A DNA stretch of 64,000 nucleotides from Allium sativum (Eukaryota > Streptophyta > Magnoliopsida > Asparagales > Amaryllidaceae). The number at the start of each line of letters is the position of its first letter. Position 1 is the first letter of the stretch. Of this stretch, positions 1-12,592 are shown piece by piece. Where the stretch lies: the NCBI GenBank assembly GCA_030737875.1, contig CM060922.1:761681603-761745602 (forward strand), written 5' to 3'. The notes beneath the pieces are model-generated. The model ran no database searches and was not told the DNA's origin. It saw only the letters and a program-made list of their open reading frames with translations. The position numbers were made by a program, and so were the translations under genes.

Positions 1-220
1 TCTGGAACAGTTTTATTTATATAAATGGCTTATATGTATATAAACTTTAAACCTTAATATCTTCTTCATATGATGTTTATTTTATGCAACTCCTAGTCTA
101 TCTTAAGCAGAATTCCGAGACGAACGCAATGGCGCAGTCCGTTTTACTTAATTCTCAATATTTAATTAAGTATTGATTAATTTATCATTATAGTGTCTTT
201 TAAAATTACGGGGTGTTACA
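1..220 (-). mobile_element. LTR end fragment, cut by the window edge (element X)
   Basis: The segment ends in GGGGTGTTACA, the same type of terminus (…GTTACA on the plus strand) that closes the well-supported LTRs at 27117, 37047, 53205 and 58528. By analogy this is the U3 end of a minus-oriented Ty3/gypsy LTR whose other end lies outside the window. No target duplication can be checked, so the boundary rests on the terminus alone. Confidence 0.4.
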
Positions 221-2954
221 TTTACTAAATATATAAAAAGATATTATATAGATTAAACCCATTTTTAATTTCAAATAAAATAAAAATTCAATATCTAGCA
301 ACAAGTAAATATACTCTGATTCATGCAATAAAACAACATCATAATAATTTATATAATATTTCACTATTAATTTAAAATCATAAAATGTGCCAAACGTCAA
401 ACATAATGAACTACATAATTCGAATTGAATTACAATACAAAAAAATAAGCTGCATCTTCTTTGTATTATTTATACATCAATCCGGCTATAATTATTCAAT
501 CAATCTAATTTCAAGAACAATTTTCCAGCAATCAAACTATTATCCTGGAACAACCATTTTAGCAAAGTGACTTATTCAACAACCACTAATAAACTAAATC
601 CAAACAATCCAATTAAGCAAGCCGTTCAATCCTAATATGGATAACAAAATATATATACATAAAACTATAAATAGATGTAAATATGGATAGGAGCAGGATG
701 TACTCACTGATTGGGTTCCAAGGTTGTGGCAATAATCGTTGTTGTAACAAGCATCACCATCTCTAACCAACTACATCAGACTGGTAGCTCTGTTGTTCTT
801 CCTCCCTATCATAGAATCGCGGACCTCCCCTTCAACTTTGTGCATCATCGATCCCTGCCAGGACAAAACCATCGGGTAGCAAACCTCACACCAATATCCT
901 CCCTTTGTTATGGTCGACGAGATTGATTTTTGTATATATTTTTTCTGGAATCTCGTTTTTGACTGGGCTTCCTTCCTTCGACTGTGCACCACTGGTGGCC
1001 CTCCCTTCTCCTTCGACGCTGCTCCAATTGCGATTTCCCCTTTCATAATTTTCTTTTTTCTTCGATGAACCCAGATTTTAAAGAGAATCAATTCCGGATG
1101 ACCTGGAGTTATAGTTATTTTCATTTTCCTTAGGAGTGTAACGATCACCCACTTTGCTTATGGATTGTTATTTATGTATTTTACACATGCAAGTAAAATA
1201 ATTTGTACTAATGTTGCATAATCATTAAATTGCCACTCCGAAAAAAAGCAATAAACAATATAAATAAATTCAAATTAATGATCATAAAATATTATCAATT
1301 GTCATACTTAAAAAAATGATAAAATTTATTCATTAATAAAATATTTCATCCTGATTGTCTTCATTGTCACCATCTATTTTTCTCCATATGCTTTATTTGT
1401 AAGAAAAAAACACGATTGGATAATATGGTTAATTAATGAACATTTTAATAACAAGTATACGTTATTTTGTAAATTGTATTTGTATGCAGCTTACAAATTC
1501 AAAAGTGAAACTTTAGCTTTTTCCACTGATCCACAAATTGAATAACTGTAGTGCTAGAAAGCAAAAATTGAACTTAGAACCATACGTAAAAACTTTTGAA
1601 AACTATTGTCTTTTTCTAGTTTTTACATACAACCTTACCAACAAATGCATTCTAATAATAATATGTATATTTAATGCACACTGATTGTATTGCATATCAA
1701 TTTACATCTAATGCCCCCTTTATTGTTATATGTATATAACATTATTTGAGGTTGCATATTTTTCAGGTCCATATGTATATTTGAATTCCAAACATATAAA
1801 GTACAATCATAAGGTAAACTCCATATTACGTTGAAATCAAATAGCCCATTACAAAAAAATGCCCAACGTGTTTAAACCAACATCTGTGAATGCCGAATTA
1901 GCATCGTCGTCTCATCTCAGTTTAAATTTGTTTCAACTTTAGGAAACATGGCTAACTATTAAACAACAAAAAGAAAATATACCCAAACTAAAGAAAATAA
2001 CATCGTTTTACATGCACCAAATTGTGTAAGTCGCTGGTTTGAGACCTTAGCAAGCTTGTTGATGAGTGATTAGTTAGGTCAGAAAAATTATTTGAAAGGG
2101 AGAAGAAGAAGTTCTGCGCGTCTAAGAAATTAAAGAAGGGCCTTTTGTATTTATAAAGGAGGTATTATGGGATTCTAGGTAAAAATATCTTGATTTGGTA
2201 TTCAGAGAAAGATATATGCATCGCAAACTTAAAAAATATTTTTATATAAAAAAATATAAGCCACATAATCAAATTCCTTTGAACTCGGAATGATATATCT
2301 TAACGCGATATTTAAGAGAAAGATATATATCAGCATAGATTTGAAATGATATATATTAGAGATGCTATTTTTTTGGTTGCGCACTGAAAAGTATATTTTT
2401 TTAAATTTGATCAGAGGGAACTCTCGGTACTTCACGTTTACACCAAAAAAGTGTGACACCGAAGGTATTCCAACTATTATTAAAGATACTTAGATGCCTA
2501 GGAACTACGAGCCTCCTCCCCCCAACACACGCACACAATGAGCTTTGGTCCTAATTTTTAAGTGATAAAAGTTCTCATTTGAGTATCACGAATTTTAGGT
2601 ACCCAGGCTTTAATGAATTGCACTTGATTTTACTTTCTTTATCTTTTTTTAATTTGTAGCATATTAAATCCAAAATTTTATTTGCTTCCTATTCTATTTC
2701 AATTATTAACATTTTGATTCAATTCTGCATTTGCTCATTTTAATTTGATATTCCACCATTTCAGTGGATAATAAATAAATTATTTTTCAAATTTTTAGAT
2801 ATGTATAATAATATTATTATTATTCGGTATTGGATATAGTTATATTCAATATAACTCATTTCTTTCAGTTAATAAATCGCTGCTGATCCCATTTGAACTT
2901 TTTTATTTTACTTAATACACGTATAATTATTGTACCGAAAGTAGGGTTGTTACA
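221..2954 (-). mobile_element. Probable part of a long minus-oriented LTR (element H)
   Basis: The interval ends in AGGGTTGTTACA, an LTR-type terminus, directly before a decayed gag segment. At 700-720 it carries a block resembling the conserved 'ctcac..tgggttcca' block of the C and D LTRs, followed by a richer stretch to about 1140 and then AT-rich DNA, the same order as in C and D. It is read as donor side plus U3 of a large LTR whose start is off-window, with X inserted in it. An alternative is a 503-bp LTR at 2452-2954 beginning TGTGACACCG, but its flanks aaaag and caagc do not match. No convincing protein-coding gene is seen. Confidence 0.35.
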
Positions 2955-3235
2955 CAAGCAAGGGAAAGCCTTCACCCAAAAATGATCGGAATAACCAGAA
3001 ATGGAGGGAACCTGAATCCACTTCCTACATGCAACTTACTCATTCTCTAGAAGGGATTTACTTGGATGTTCACCCTGCCGCTCCGTTCAGAAAGCCTCCC
3101 AAGAGGATGCTAACTCAAAAGGAAAGGGATTTTGGTTAATATTATTTGTTTTATGAGATGGATGGTTACAATACAAACGATGTAGGCATATTTGGGATAT
3201 GATTGAGGAGTGCGTCAGATGTGGGAGCTAGTACA
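2955..3235 (+). pseudogene. Decayed Ty3/gypsy gag segment (zinc-knuckle region)
   Basis: On the plus strand the frame at 2955-3140 reads a hydrophilic, Pro- and Lys-rich stretch. It is followed by a degenerate knuckle (aromatic residues where C and H are expected, then GYNTND). After a frameshift comes CRHIWDMIEECVRCGS. The order resembles the 'C..H…GH.T.DC..LK..IE.LIR.G' pattern of gag proteins in Tat/Athila/Ogre-type gypsy elements. Frameshifted and lacking knuckle residues, it cannot be functional. It begins exactly at the LTR terminus at 2954, suggesting the LTR inserted into this older element. Confidence 0.4.
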
Positions 3236-5892
3236 GTATGTTAGGAATTGGAATGTGATAGTGGGATATGTTCAATCACCCATTGCTAATTAGGATAGAA
3301 GCAAGCCAGGACTTAGCTCGCGTGGAATCATTATCAATTAACTTGGATCTCTTTGGATTTTTGTGGTTGTTTGGACTTTAACTCTTCTGGATGTTAGCTC
3401 GTTGGTTTTTCTGGTTTCAGATGGCTAAATTTGCCTACTTATATGCAGAATCTAGCAAGATTCCTAGGCATGCTCTTTACAGATGATAAACCATCTGCCT
3501 CCTAGTTAATAAATTATGGACTTCGGCTTTCTATTGTTTTTTGGATATTAGATTTCTTGGATTCAAATTTTAGATACTTTGGATTTGGTCATCTCTACTA
3601 ATACGATCTGGCATGATCGTAGTTTTCTGGTTTTCAATTATCGAAATTCTATTTGGACTTCTCTCAGATTACAACTTCTAGATTCATGGATTTCTGAACT
3701 ATACAAAACATGTCTTTCACAGAAAGGCATGTTTTAGGGGGCAAGTATTGATCCGCATTTTTACATGGCCGTCAGGCTTTGAATTTATGGCTATCAGAGT
3801 CCTTAAGACTTAAGTGTGGACTAGGGAAACCCGAAATGATTTGGAAGAAGTCATGGAGTTAACAAAAACTTGGATTTTGTGCTAAGTATTTCGAGATTAA
3901 TACATATCCCCGAAACATGAGAGGATTGGTACAACTCACGAAGGGGTCCAAGGTCACTGAAATTCCTTGAAGTCTTCGGGATCAGTATTGGGAATTCGTA
4001 TCCCGGGATCGGTATTCATGTCGTATTCTAGGATCGGTGCATGGGAATACATATCCCTAAGAGGGCTCAGAAATTAGTGGTGACTCTCTAAATCTCCGGG
4101 GGTCAGTACGATAATTTCATGTCCTTGGATCGTTGTAAATTCAAGTAAAGTTTCTAGAATCGATATTTATTATTTATATCCATGGATACGAATTCTAGAC
4201 TTGGCAATGGAGTTGGGATATCAGGGGATGGAGTGAAAATGGCTAAGTCATCGAGGACCAGTACCGATCTTGGGATTGATACCGATCCCCAAGGATATTT
4301 TTTTATTGGGCATCATGCCCTCATGGGTCGTGCCTCCATCCACTCACCTACCAACCTCATTTGTAAATAGTCCCCTGTTAGATAGATTTCAGGATTCTTT
4401 TGGGGGGTTTGACTTGGAATTCTTGGACTTGGGAAACTTTCTTAAGTTTTCCCTTCATGGCTTCTTGGACCTTTGGATCTCTCTTGGCATGTGGATCTTC
4501 TTCTTGATTCTAAGCAAGGATTATTCCATGGCCAACACCTTACTCTCTTTTCTCTTCACTTCTTTCGTGTAAAAGGACTGTACTTGTAAACATACATATA
4601 CAGAAACAAAGTTACCTCCCAATGGATGTAGGAACACTTGCCGAACCACTATAATAAATATATGTGTCACTTTATTTTCAGTACAGTATGTCCAGATATA
4701 CTGTTCTACTCTTTGGATTTTGGGTGTTAACTTGAGTGGACCAATTTTCAAGTTAATGATAACTATATATTATTTTAAATGAAAAGGGAAATCTTTATAA
4801 ATTATAATATATTAGTTATATAGTAAATTTGTTTTAAAAAGTTAAAAAAAATTAAATATAAAATAATGAAAAGAAATGTCATCATAATTAAATTACTAAA
4901 TTAAGCACTAAGAGTACAAGAATACATCTTAAAAGTTTACAAGTGTTTGTAAAAATACATATAGCTTTCAAAATCAAAATAATGATGTTTATATTTACTA
5001 CCATGCTTTATTTATTAAATAAATAAACAAATTTATCTTCAGAAAAAAAGAGAAAGTGCATAAGCTTTTCTTATACTTAGCTTCACATCAAATGCGAAGT
5101 ACTTGAGAGGATAAGGTGTGGTATAAAAATATAAAACACTAATGACGGTGCCTTTTTAAAATTTATAATATATACATATATTTATGTTAAAATATATAAA
5201 AATTTACCTGGTTTAAAAGGAAAACCTCATTTAGCTATAAAATGAAATTAAAAACCTTTTTTTTTCTTTTCATACTTTCTCACTTCTCCTCTTTAACAAG
5301 ATTAATAGCAACGAGCTTAGAAACGAAAAATAAAGACAAACCAAAAAAAGAGAAGTAGACAACCCTGCAACCTCGAAGAAAGGTGGCAGTAAGTAGAATA
5401 AAAAGGAAGCAAAATCCTATAGCAAATTTCAGGGCAGTAAACAAGAGGACTAGTAGACTTAAGGCTCTGACAAAAAATAAAACCAAGTTGTATACTTGAT
5501 TTAAACTCTTATGAACAAGGTTAGTCAGTTGTTTGAGCGTGTTATTTAATATATTTGAGGTTTAAAGTTGCAATTGCGTATGTATAGTCTAAGTCAAAGT
5601 CACGACTGAAATTTGATAGTATAATTAGAACTAGGATTTTGCTTTTCTTTTAGGGTAGTCAATCGAAGGTCGAGGCATGGTTTGAAATGAAATCGTGATG
5701 CAAAGGAGGAGTTTCTGGTGGAAGTTAGCTGGTTGCGGTGGAGGAGAAGGAATTACGAGAATTCAAAGTTGCATGAAGGATGCTACAGGGTGAAAATCAA
5801 GGCACCGGTGTGGAGGTCGAGCCATTGTGTAGTCAGGAGGAGGAGATGACGAAGAGTTGTTTGGCGGCATTGGAAAGGCATTTTGGGGATCG
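3236..5892. other. Unassigned non-coding stretch
   Basis: No gene or boundary can be supported. Between about 3975 and 4270 there are loose repeats of a GGATCGGTAT-like word about 25-60 bases apart. From 4745 to 5640 the DNA is very AT-rich. From 5640 to 5892 the plus strand is purine- and G-rich, like the presumed leader exons of the LTRs elsewhere here. The right end is the target site of the hAT element at 5901. The continuation of this target resumes at 27211. Confidence 0.3.
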
Positions 5893-5900
5893 GGTGTAAG
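5893..5900. repeat. Left target-site duplication of the hAT element
   Basis: GGTGTAAG lies directly before the hAT terminus CAGTGGCGGA and recurs exactly at 27203-27210 directly after the other terminus. Eight bases is the target duplication length typical of the hAT superfamily. Confidence 0.85.
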
Positions 5901-6126
5901 CAGTGGCGGATACATGATTTTACAGATGGTGTGTCACCAATCAATACATGATAGATTACAAATAAATATTCATAAAATACTTCTTCCTAAAAGTAATAAA
6001 TATTCATTTTACAACCACAAAGTACTTCAAAACGCAAAAATACTACAATTGTTCTCGATGACTTTTCATGTTTTGATATCGATCTATAATATCATTCATG
6101 TTAACGTTCAAAAACAACCCTCTCTC

Positions 6127-6420
6127 CTAATAAGTAAGCAAGCAAACATTCAACATTTGATCTTCGATGTTATTACGGTATTTTGCTTTCACTTGCGTCA
6201 TTCTTGAGAATACCCTTTCTACATTTGCCGTTGCAACAGGGAGAATCAACACCAACTTTAAAGTAAGTAGACATGTTCATGAGTTTCATGATTTCCCGTT
6301 TCAACAAGTTTTACAGGAAGCTCACCAAGACTTTTCAAATTCCAAAATATTTCATTCTCTCTAACAACAACGATGAAATTTTCAAGTTAATGATAAAAAA
6401 ATAGCAATTCGGTACCTGAA
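6127..6420 (-). pseudogene. hAT transposase C-terminal (dimerisation) region, degenerate
   Basis: The minus strand encodes LPVATANVERVFSRM followed by a Lys/Arg-rich stretch, LNVCLLTY and a stop at 6127-6129. This is the hAT C-terminal dimerisation domain pattern (LP.ST..ERAFS.M…). Just upstream, in another frame, lies LGELPVKLVET, which matches the sequence normally preceding it. The two pieces are separated by a frameshift and further upstream frames are broken. The catalytic RNase H-like core was not found intact. The identification of the domain is firm; the protein is dead. Confidence 0.7.
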
Positions 6421-7417
6421 AATTCACTTGGATAGAATGTTACAAGTTGAATTAATTTATTTTTGTCGAAGGTAGAAAACCTATTAGCAGGACTGAAGCA
6501 AGACATACACACTAGTAATTCCTTACTTACCACGGGAAATCTATTTTCAAGTTCTTGCAATTGAAGATCAAGGACATTAGAAAAACTTCAACTCGAAAAT
6601 GATGAAGATTTTCCATTAGAGGCCTCTAACCTCTATACATCCTTCTCCCGGGTACAAGATAGCCCCGCTTCATATTTGAACCTCAATGTCATATTTAACC
6701 ATAAAAGAAGTGACTTTGTCCATATGAGAATTTCATCCTTCATCTCTCATCCTCTGTAAACTAATCCTCTTTATATCAAACATAGCCATTGCATGTACAA
6801 TGTCTTGAACAACTCGGACAGCCTATTTTTCTCAAAGAAACTCTTTCCTTTTTGGTGAACCTCCCCCAAAATTCAAGAGAGGTGCAAGTACGTTAACAAT
6901 GAGCCAACCACAATCAGAGTTCGTATTAGCAATAGCAACTTGTGTTAACTGAGCTAATCAGCAAAGCAATGTACAAATAGGTAGGAGCATTTACTATTCT
7001 TTTAGGGAAGAAACTTAAAATACCACTTGCATTTGTTCTTTTCCTTCTGAAAGAACAACAAATTAACATATTGCAAACAAGTTCAACAAACCAGCACACA
7101 AATAGGTAGTAGAGAATGATAACACCTTTTGACATTTTGTCAAACACCTTGTAAACCCTTTTTTTTTCATCACCAAATTGTAGCAAGTTAGATAATATGG
7201 AAATATAAAAAAATCCTAAAGAATGGATGAAGCAGGAGAATGGATGGAGATGGAGAAGCTGCCAAATTGGAGAATGGATGAAGACAGAAAAACTAAAGAG
7301 ATGGAGAATGAAGCTGCAAATATTTTTTGTTGTTTTGTAAATGAGAATGTTGGACCATATGTAGCACTTATTCATTGTGCCTTGCTGGCTATTGCATCAC
7401 AAATATCTCTTCTTCTT
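6421..7417 (-). pseudogene. Remaining interior of the hAT element, presumed transposase remnants
   Basis: This stretch lies between the recognisable transposase C-terminus and the insertion point of the C solo LTR. It contains only short broken frames. A minus-strand piece near 7020-7080 (CNMLICCSFRRK) loosely recalls the 'N…ASCKRRD' stretch of hAT transposases. No further domain can be supported. Confidence 0.35.
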
Positions 7418-10400
7418 TGAAACAACCCGAAATCCCCCTTACGGGAAAGGACGGATTGCTTTGAGAACACGATGCATCAAAACACAAACAATAGAACATT
7501 TCATTGCTATTACAACAATTTACATCAGAGTATAAGAATATCAGAGTACGAATAAATAATATACAATGAAAAAATAAATATCATAGATTTAAATACATAG
7601 CAGCGGAATTAAAATGTACCAATACAATGTACAGCGGAAAATACATCAACTAACACAACTGAATGAAATACAAGGATACAAAGCTTTCCAAATATAGCTC
7701 CTGCTGTAATCCAGGTTCCTATTAAATAGAAATCTGCAAAACCAAAACTACTAGCTGCCCATGTGGAAAATATGGGCACCCAAAGTTTAGGTGAAAACAA
7801 TAAACTCTGAGTCAGTCATGGGACTGGTGTGAAAACTAAAACAGTTATTAAATCATTACTTTAAAAGTTGGAAAATCACGAGACCACGCCGTATAACACG
7901 GAACAGGTTTACTCCCCATGAATCTCAGTTTTAAATAAAACAACGCAATGCTTTTTGAAAAAATAAAGCTATTATAAGACTCAGGTTCCATCACACAATG
8001 AAACTCAAATCGGAGGATAGAGTTTTACCTTATAATAGCCAAACATGCTTGGAACGTTTTAGAACAAATCATTTTGATATTAGTATAGGTGCATAGTGTC
8101 AAAATCAACTTCAAATATAAATGTATCAATCCTAGACAGCGTGAGCGCCCCATCCCACTATGTTGCCATATAGGTTTACAACAGAAGCCGAAAAGTCGCA
8201 TATTGGAAATTTAATTTCCATCATGAACCAAGCAAGGGATATCTCCTTCCGATTCAAGACAATCTAGCTTAACATGTCTCAGGATTCAGCTACAACTGCA
8301 CCTGGGAATGGCAGGGACGGTCCATACTTACTTTAGTGGATTATTTATTCTTGAACAATATGTTTCCTTACCCTATGGGGCATAAAATCTGGTCAGTATG
8401 TCGACCATCAAGAGCCACTAGGGACTCAAATCCGAGGTCCCTCACTTTCCAACATCCACATAAGTAAAATTTCTAGGCTCCATACCATGACATCACTCAT
8501 AGCTAAAAAGAAACAAATGCCCTCCCTGCGGTCCCTCATCCTGTTTCTGGTTCATACCGGGGTGTGAAGCTCGCAAATTAACGCCATACACAAAGCTATG
8601 CTAATTAAAGCCGTGCTTTGATCATCATCCACAAGACTCTGCTTTTCAACAAAAGCCTTGATCATTTGCATCTCAGCATGCCACATTGACAATTCATGCC
8701 ATGCAACTGATGTCTATCAATATATAACCTTTAAGCTTGTACGTCTCAGAGAAGGGTCTTAAGCAAGAGAACAAATTCTCTGCCACCAAACAGATATATA
8801 TTTAATAGAAATCAACCAACACAGAATGAAATCCAATGTCAGACACACATCCATTTACAAGTCCGTTCTGGGTCTGAACGAAACCGGAGGCACCTTATTC
8901 CTCGTCCCATATGTCCAATACAGGAGAGAGGTCCTCGCATATCCGGTCGATCTCCAAGTACGTTTGGACGATCACCACTAATTACCTTGTCTCGGGGGAT
9001 CGGCCCAATCAAGACATTGGTAATCATCCATATGATGTGAAGATCTCTGTTCTTCAACCACCATCTTCATCATCGACTTTTAGTCGTCGTATAAGTTATT
9101 TAGAATGGGATGAACCCGGTCTTTCCGAATAACTTGCGTATTTTATAATCAATAATCAAGTGCTGTAAAAACATATCATACGCCTCATTCCAATTCAGAA
9201 TATTTGTTTATTCAAATATTCACATTTTTAGGGAAATGTTCCCATTAATTTTATCCAAGATAAATCCTTTTAAATTTATTCTTTAATCTTCCTTTTGATA
9301 TCCATTACAAATTATTTTATTTATCCACAATTCTAAACCAAATTAAGGTTTATAAAACTAGTAGGGATTATCGAGTCGTACCGAAGAAATCATTTATTTA
9401 TTAACCCCAATCCCAACCTATTAATCACATGGAGCAAAACTGGAAGTGCTCCATATCTAACACCCACGGTGTTCTGGGTAAAATTAATTACCATTTCACA
9501 TTCAAGTCTAATTAAAGTTTCAACTATCGTCTAGAGTAAAACTGGTGGTACTCCATTCTCGATCATTTCTCTTATTTGATAAATTTATTTACCTCATTCC
9601 CATTCTAATCTAATTAAAGATTCATTAAAACTCCATTTCGGTCTTAATCTCCAAAAATCATCACTTATTGGCTATTCAACTTTAGGAAAATTAATCCTGT
9701 CTTTAAGTGGATTAAAGAACCAATGTCACTCAAAACACAGTTCACGATATACCCAAATCACCTTCCATTAACTATGGAATCTTCACGGAAAATAGGTCAA
9801 TATATAAGCGATATAAATTTCCGTATCAAATCAATACTATAAATGGAATAACGGCAAAAACCTTTTAAATTCCGTAAATAATGAAGGCGTTCCTTTACAG
9901 AAGCTCATCTCGATTATTACCGAATCAAATTCCATTCAATTCCAATTTCTTTTATTAAATTAGGAAATTTTTCCTTGGAAAATTTCCATTAAATCTTAAT
10001 TAAAAGATTTATAAATTCTAAATCATAACTTCACTATTAATTAGGTTAAAGAACGAATGCTATTTAAAACACCGTTCATGATAAATCCAAAAATCCAATT
10101 CTTTTATTCCATTCCAATTAAATATTAATTAATTAGTAGATTTCTCTAAATCTTTATTAAAAGATTTACCCTTTTCTCAACTAGGTTTAAGAACAGTGTT
10201 ATTAAAGATACCGTTCACGACAAACCCCAAAACCCAATTTGATATTAAATACAAGGCTCTGAATAGAAATTTTATCGACTTATATTCAATAACAAATTCT
10301 GAAACCAATGGATATCGTATTGGGAATAACGATATCTGTATCTTCCAAATTACCATAACAATGTCCATATAACCACGGAATTCAATATCGAAATATTTCG

Positions 10401-10897
10401 AAGATTATTGTCATTCAAATCCATTCCAATTTATTCATTGGAAAATTCTAGTTATTTTAAAACCCCCTTTTCAATCCAATTTCTTACTTAAAATATTGGA
10501 TTATTATTCTAGTTAATAACTAGTTCATTTCGATAAAATATATTTTTATCATTTGAAATATGGAATTTTTCATCCAAAATCTTTCCAAATCATTTATTAT
10601 AATTTTACATAATTTTTCCATATTTTTATTAATTTTAATATCGCCATTTCAGTCGGTTTCCAATAACGGCCACCGAACTGCATCCAAAGCAACCTTTTCT
10701 GAAGTTGATTTGGACATATTTTAAAATCCAACCGTTCAAATTTAAATCTCTTATATTCATTGGAAAGATATTTTCAATACGAGCCCAACGGTTCTGGTTT
10801 TAGGAGAATCCGATGGTCGGATCTCCCGTTACGTCAATTCAAAGTCAACGGTTGAAATTCGCGAATAGTCGCTGCGCGACGCGTTCTATTCAAGCCA

Positions 10898-10922
10898 TTA
10901 TATATATATATATATATATATC
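10898..10922. repeat. (TA)n microsatellite in the C LTR
   Basis: About 25 bases of uninterrupted TA follow a short GC-rich pocket (gctgcgcgacgcg). The same site in the two D LTRs (about 15745-15770 and 23195-23236) also carries TA-rich tracts of different lengths, so this is a recurrent unstable spot in the LTR family. Confidence 0.8.
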
Positions 10923-12587
10923 ATTTATTTCAATTCAAAATGTATTTTATAAATTCATTTAAAAACGATTTCAACTTCATTTTCAATTTAAAATCAAAAT
11001 TGAATATTCCATATCACTATAATATTAAAATGATAATATTTTCAAAATATTAGATTTTGAAATCAATTCTTTTCGATATTCATTATAAAATGAATGAAAT
11101 CGATCGATAAACCCGTTCGGGTTAAAAATGGCGTATATACTTAACCCAGCTTCCATATTTCAATATTTTCGTGTCCATCCAAAACCGGACATCAAAATCA
11201 TATTTTATTTCTTCACTTAATATTATTTTAAAATATTCGATATTTTAAAATATTCTTATTTCTGAATCGGAATGCGACTCAATCAGTTATCATATAATTT
11301 CAGTTATATGGATTCCATACATTACGTGTATTCAACCATAATGATAAACAATCATTCAACATTCAAACATCATTCAGAGTGCATTTTACAACTTATAAGA
11401 ATTAAAATGAATAAATAACGCTTATCATAGCCTGTCAACCAATCGATTGACATACAACTAATTATTAGGATTAGTGTATATCAAATATCATCCCAATACC
11501 CATGTGGGGTTTTCAAACAACACCAATTTATTTAAATAAATCATGGGTTAATAAATTTAACCAATTCTAATTCGATTTGAATTATTTTTCTGATTGACCA
11601 ATTTTCTCTGTTCAAATTATAAATGGGTATTTATATCACATTTCAACAACCACAAAGTGTATCCATATTGTTTGAAATACGAGTGTCGTATATTCAAACA
11701 ATGCTTTTTGTGCAAATGAGTCGTGAATAGTTCATGTGTTGAACTCAAACAATGTCACATACAACAGATAAAAATCATTACTGGCAATTTCTATATATTT
11801 ACATTTATAAAATAAATTAAATAATTGTGCAAAATTTTAGTGAGAGAATTCTCACATTGGGTTCCACTCCGTCATTCTTTAATGGAGGATCGTTTTAATA
11901 AAATTAAACTATCAGCATTTCCAATAGCCTCCATTTCCATTCTAGTCAGTTCTGAAATGTAGATCGCATTGAGACGATTCCAACGCAACTGAAATCACTG
12001 CGTTTGGACCTCGTATGAAGAAGATATGATATTGTTTGCGTTATTTACAAAACTGAATACATAAATAAATAAATACTTCACTTTCTCCTAATCTCTTTCC
12101 TCCCCCCTTCATAAATTCTAGAACCCAAAATAACCCATCTCGACATTGGAGACTCCACCACCGCCGCTCCTCCGATCATCGTAACCCAGATTGGAGGCCA
12201 TCACTCAAACGCCACGTCCACCATCATCTCCCGCGCTAACCGCTGATGAATTTAATCGCCATCCCTTGCCTGAAAACGAGGTCAACTTTGGCGGCTTGTA
12301 GCCCCAAATTCAAACACAATACCCCACTAATCGCAATCATACTTGTATGGAGAACAAATTTGGAATGATTTAATAGTCCATCATGTATAATGGCGACTAC
12401 GTTATAAAAAAAGGTGGTTAGGGTTTAAAGCAAGGGCATTTATAGAAAATTATTTTATTATTAATCCATTTAAATTATAAAAAGTGTATTTCATATTCGA
12501 ACTCCAAATCAAACCCAACGACTGTCGTTCTAGATAAATACCCCCATTATGGACACAATGGGATATGTTTAGTAAGCCAATTTGACT

Positions 12588-12592
12588 GATTC
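12588..12592. repeat. Left target-site duplication of element D
   Basis: GATTC directly precedes the D terminus TGTGGCGACC and recurs at 26377-26381 directly after the right terminus. The flanking C sequence reads through once one copy is removed, which confirms the insertion. Confidence 0.9.

Noticed and set aside
771..1148. A 125-codon minus-strand open frame rich in basic residues.
   Set aside because: No domain, lies across an LTR-like leader segment, and overlaps a plus-strand frame of similar quality.
2452..2954. A short 503-bp LTR beginning TGTGACACCG.
   Set aside because: The five flanking bases on each side do not match and no internal signals adjoin. Kept only as an alternative to a longer LTR ending at 2954.
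3785..3802. TGGCTATCAGAGTCC resembling an initiator Met-tRNA primer binding site on the plus strand.
   Set aside because: It carries an insertion and a substitution, is not preceded by a CA-ending LTR, and no partner LTR was found.
7223..7420. A plus-strand frame MDEAGEWMEMEK… with repeated Met/Glu.
   Set aside because: It is formed by a short imperfect repeat of GAATGGATG/GATGGAGATGG in the hAT interior and runs into the C LTR.
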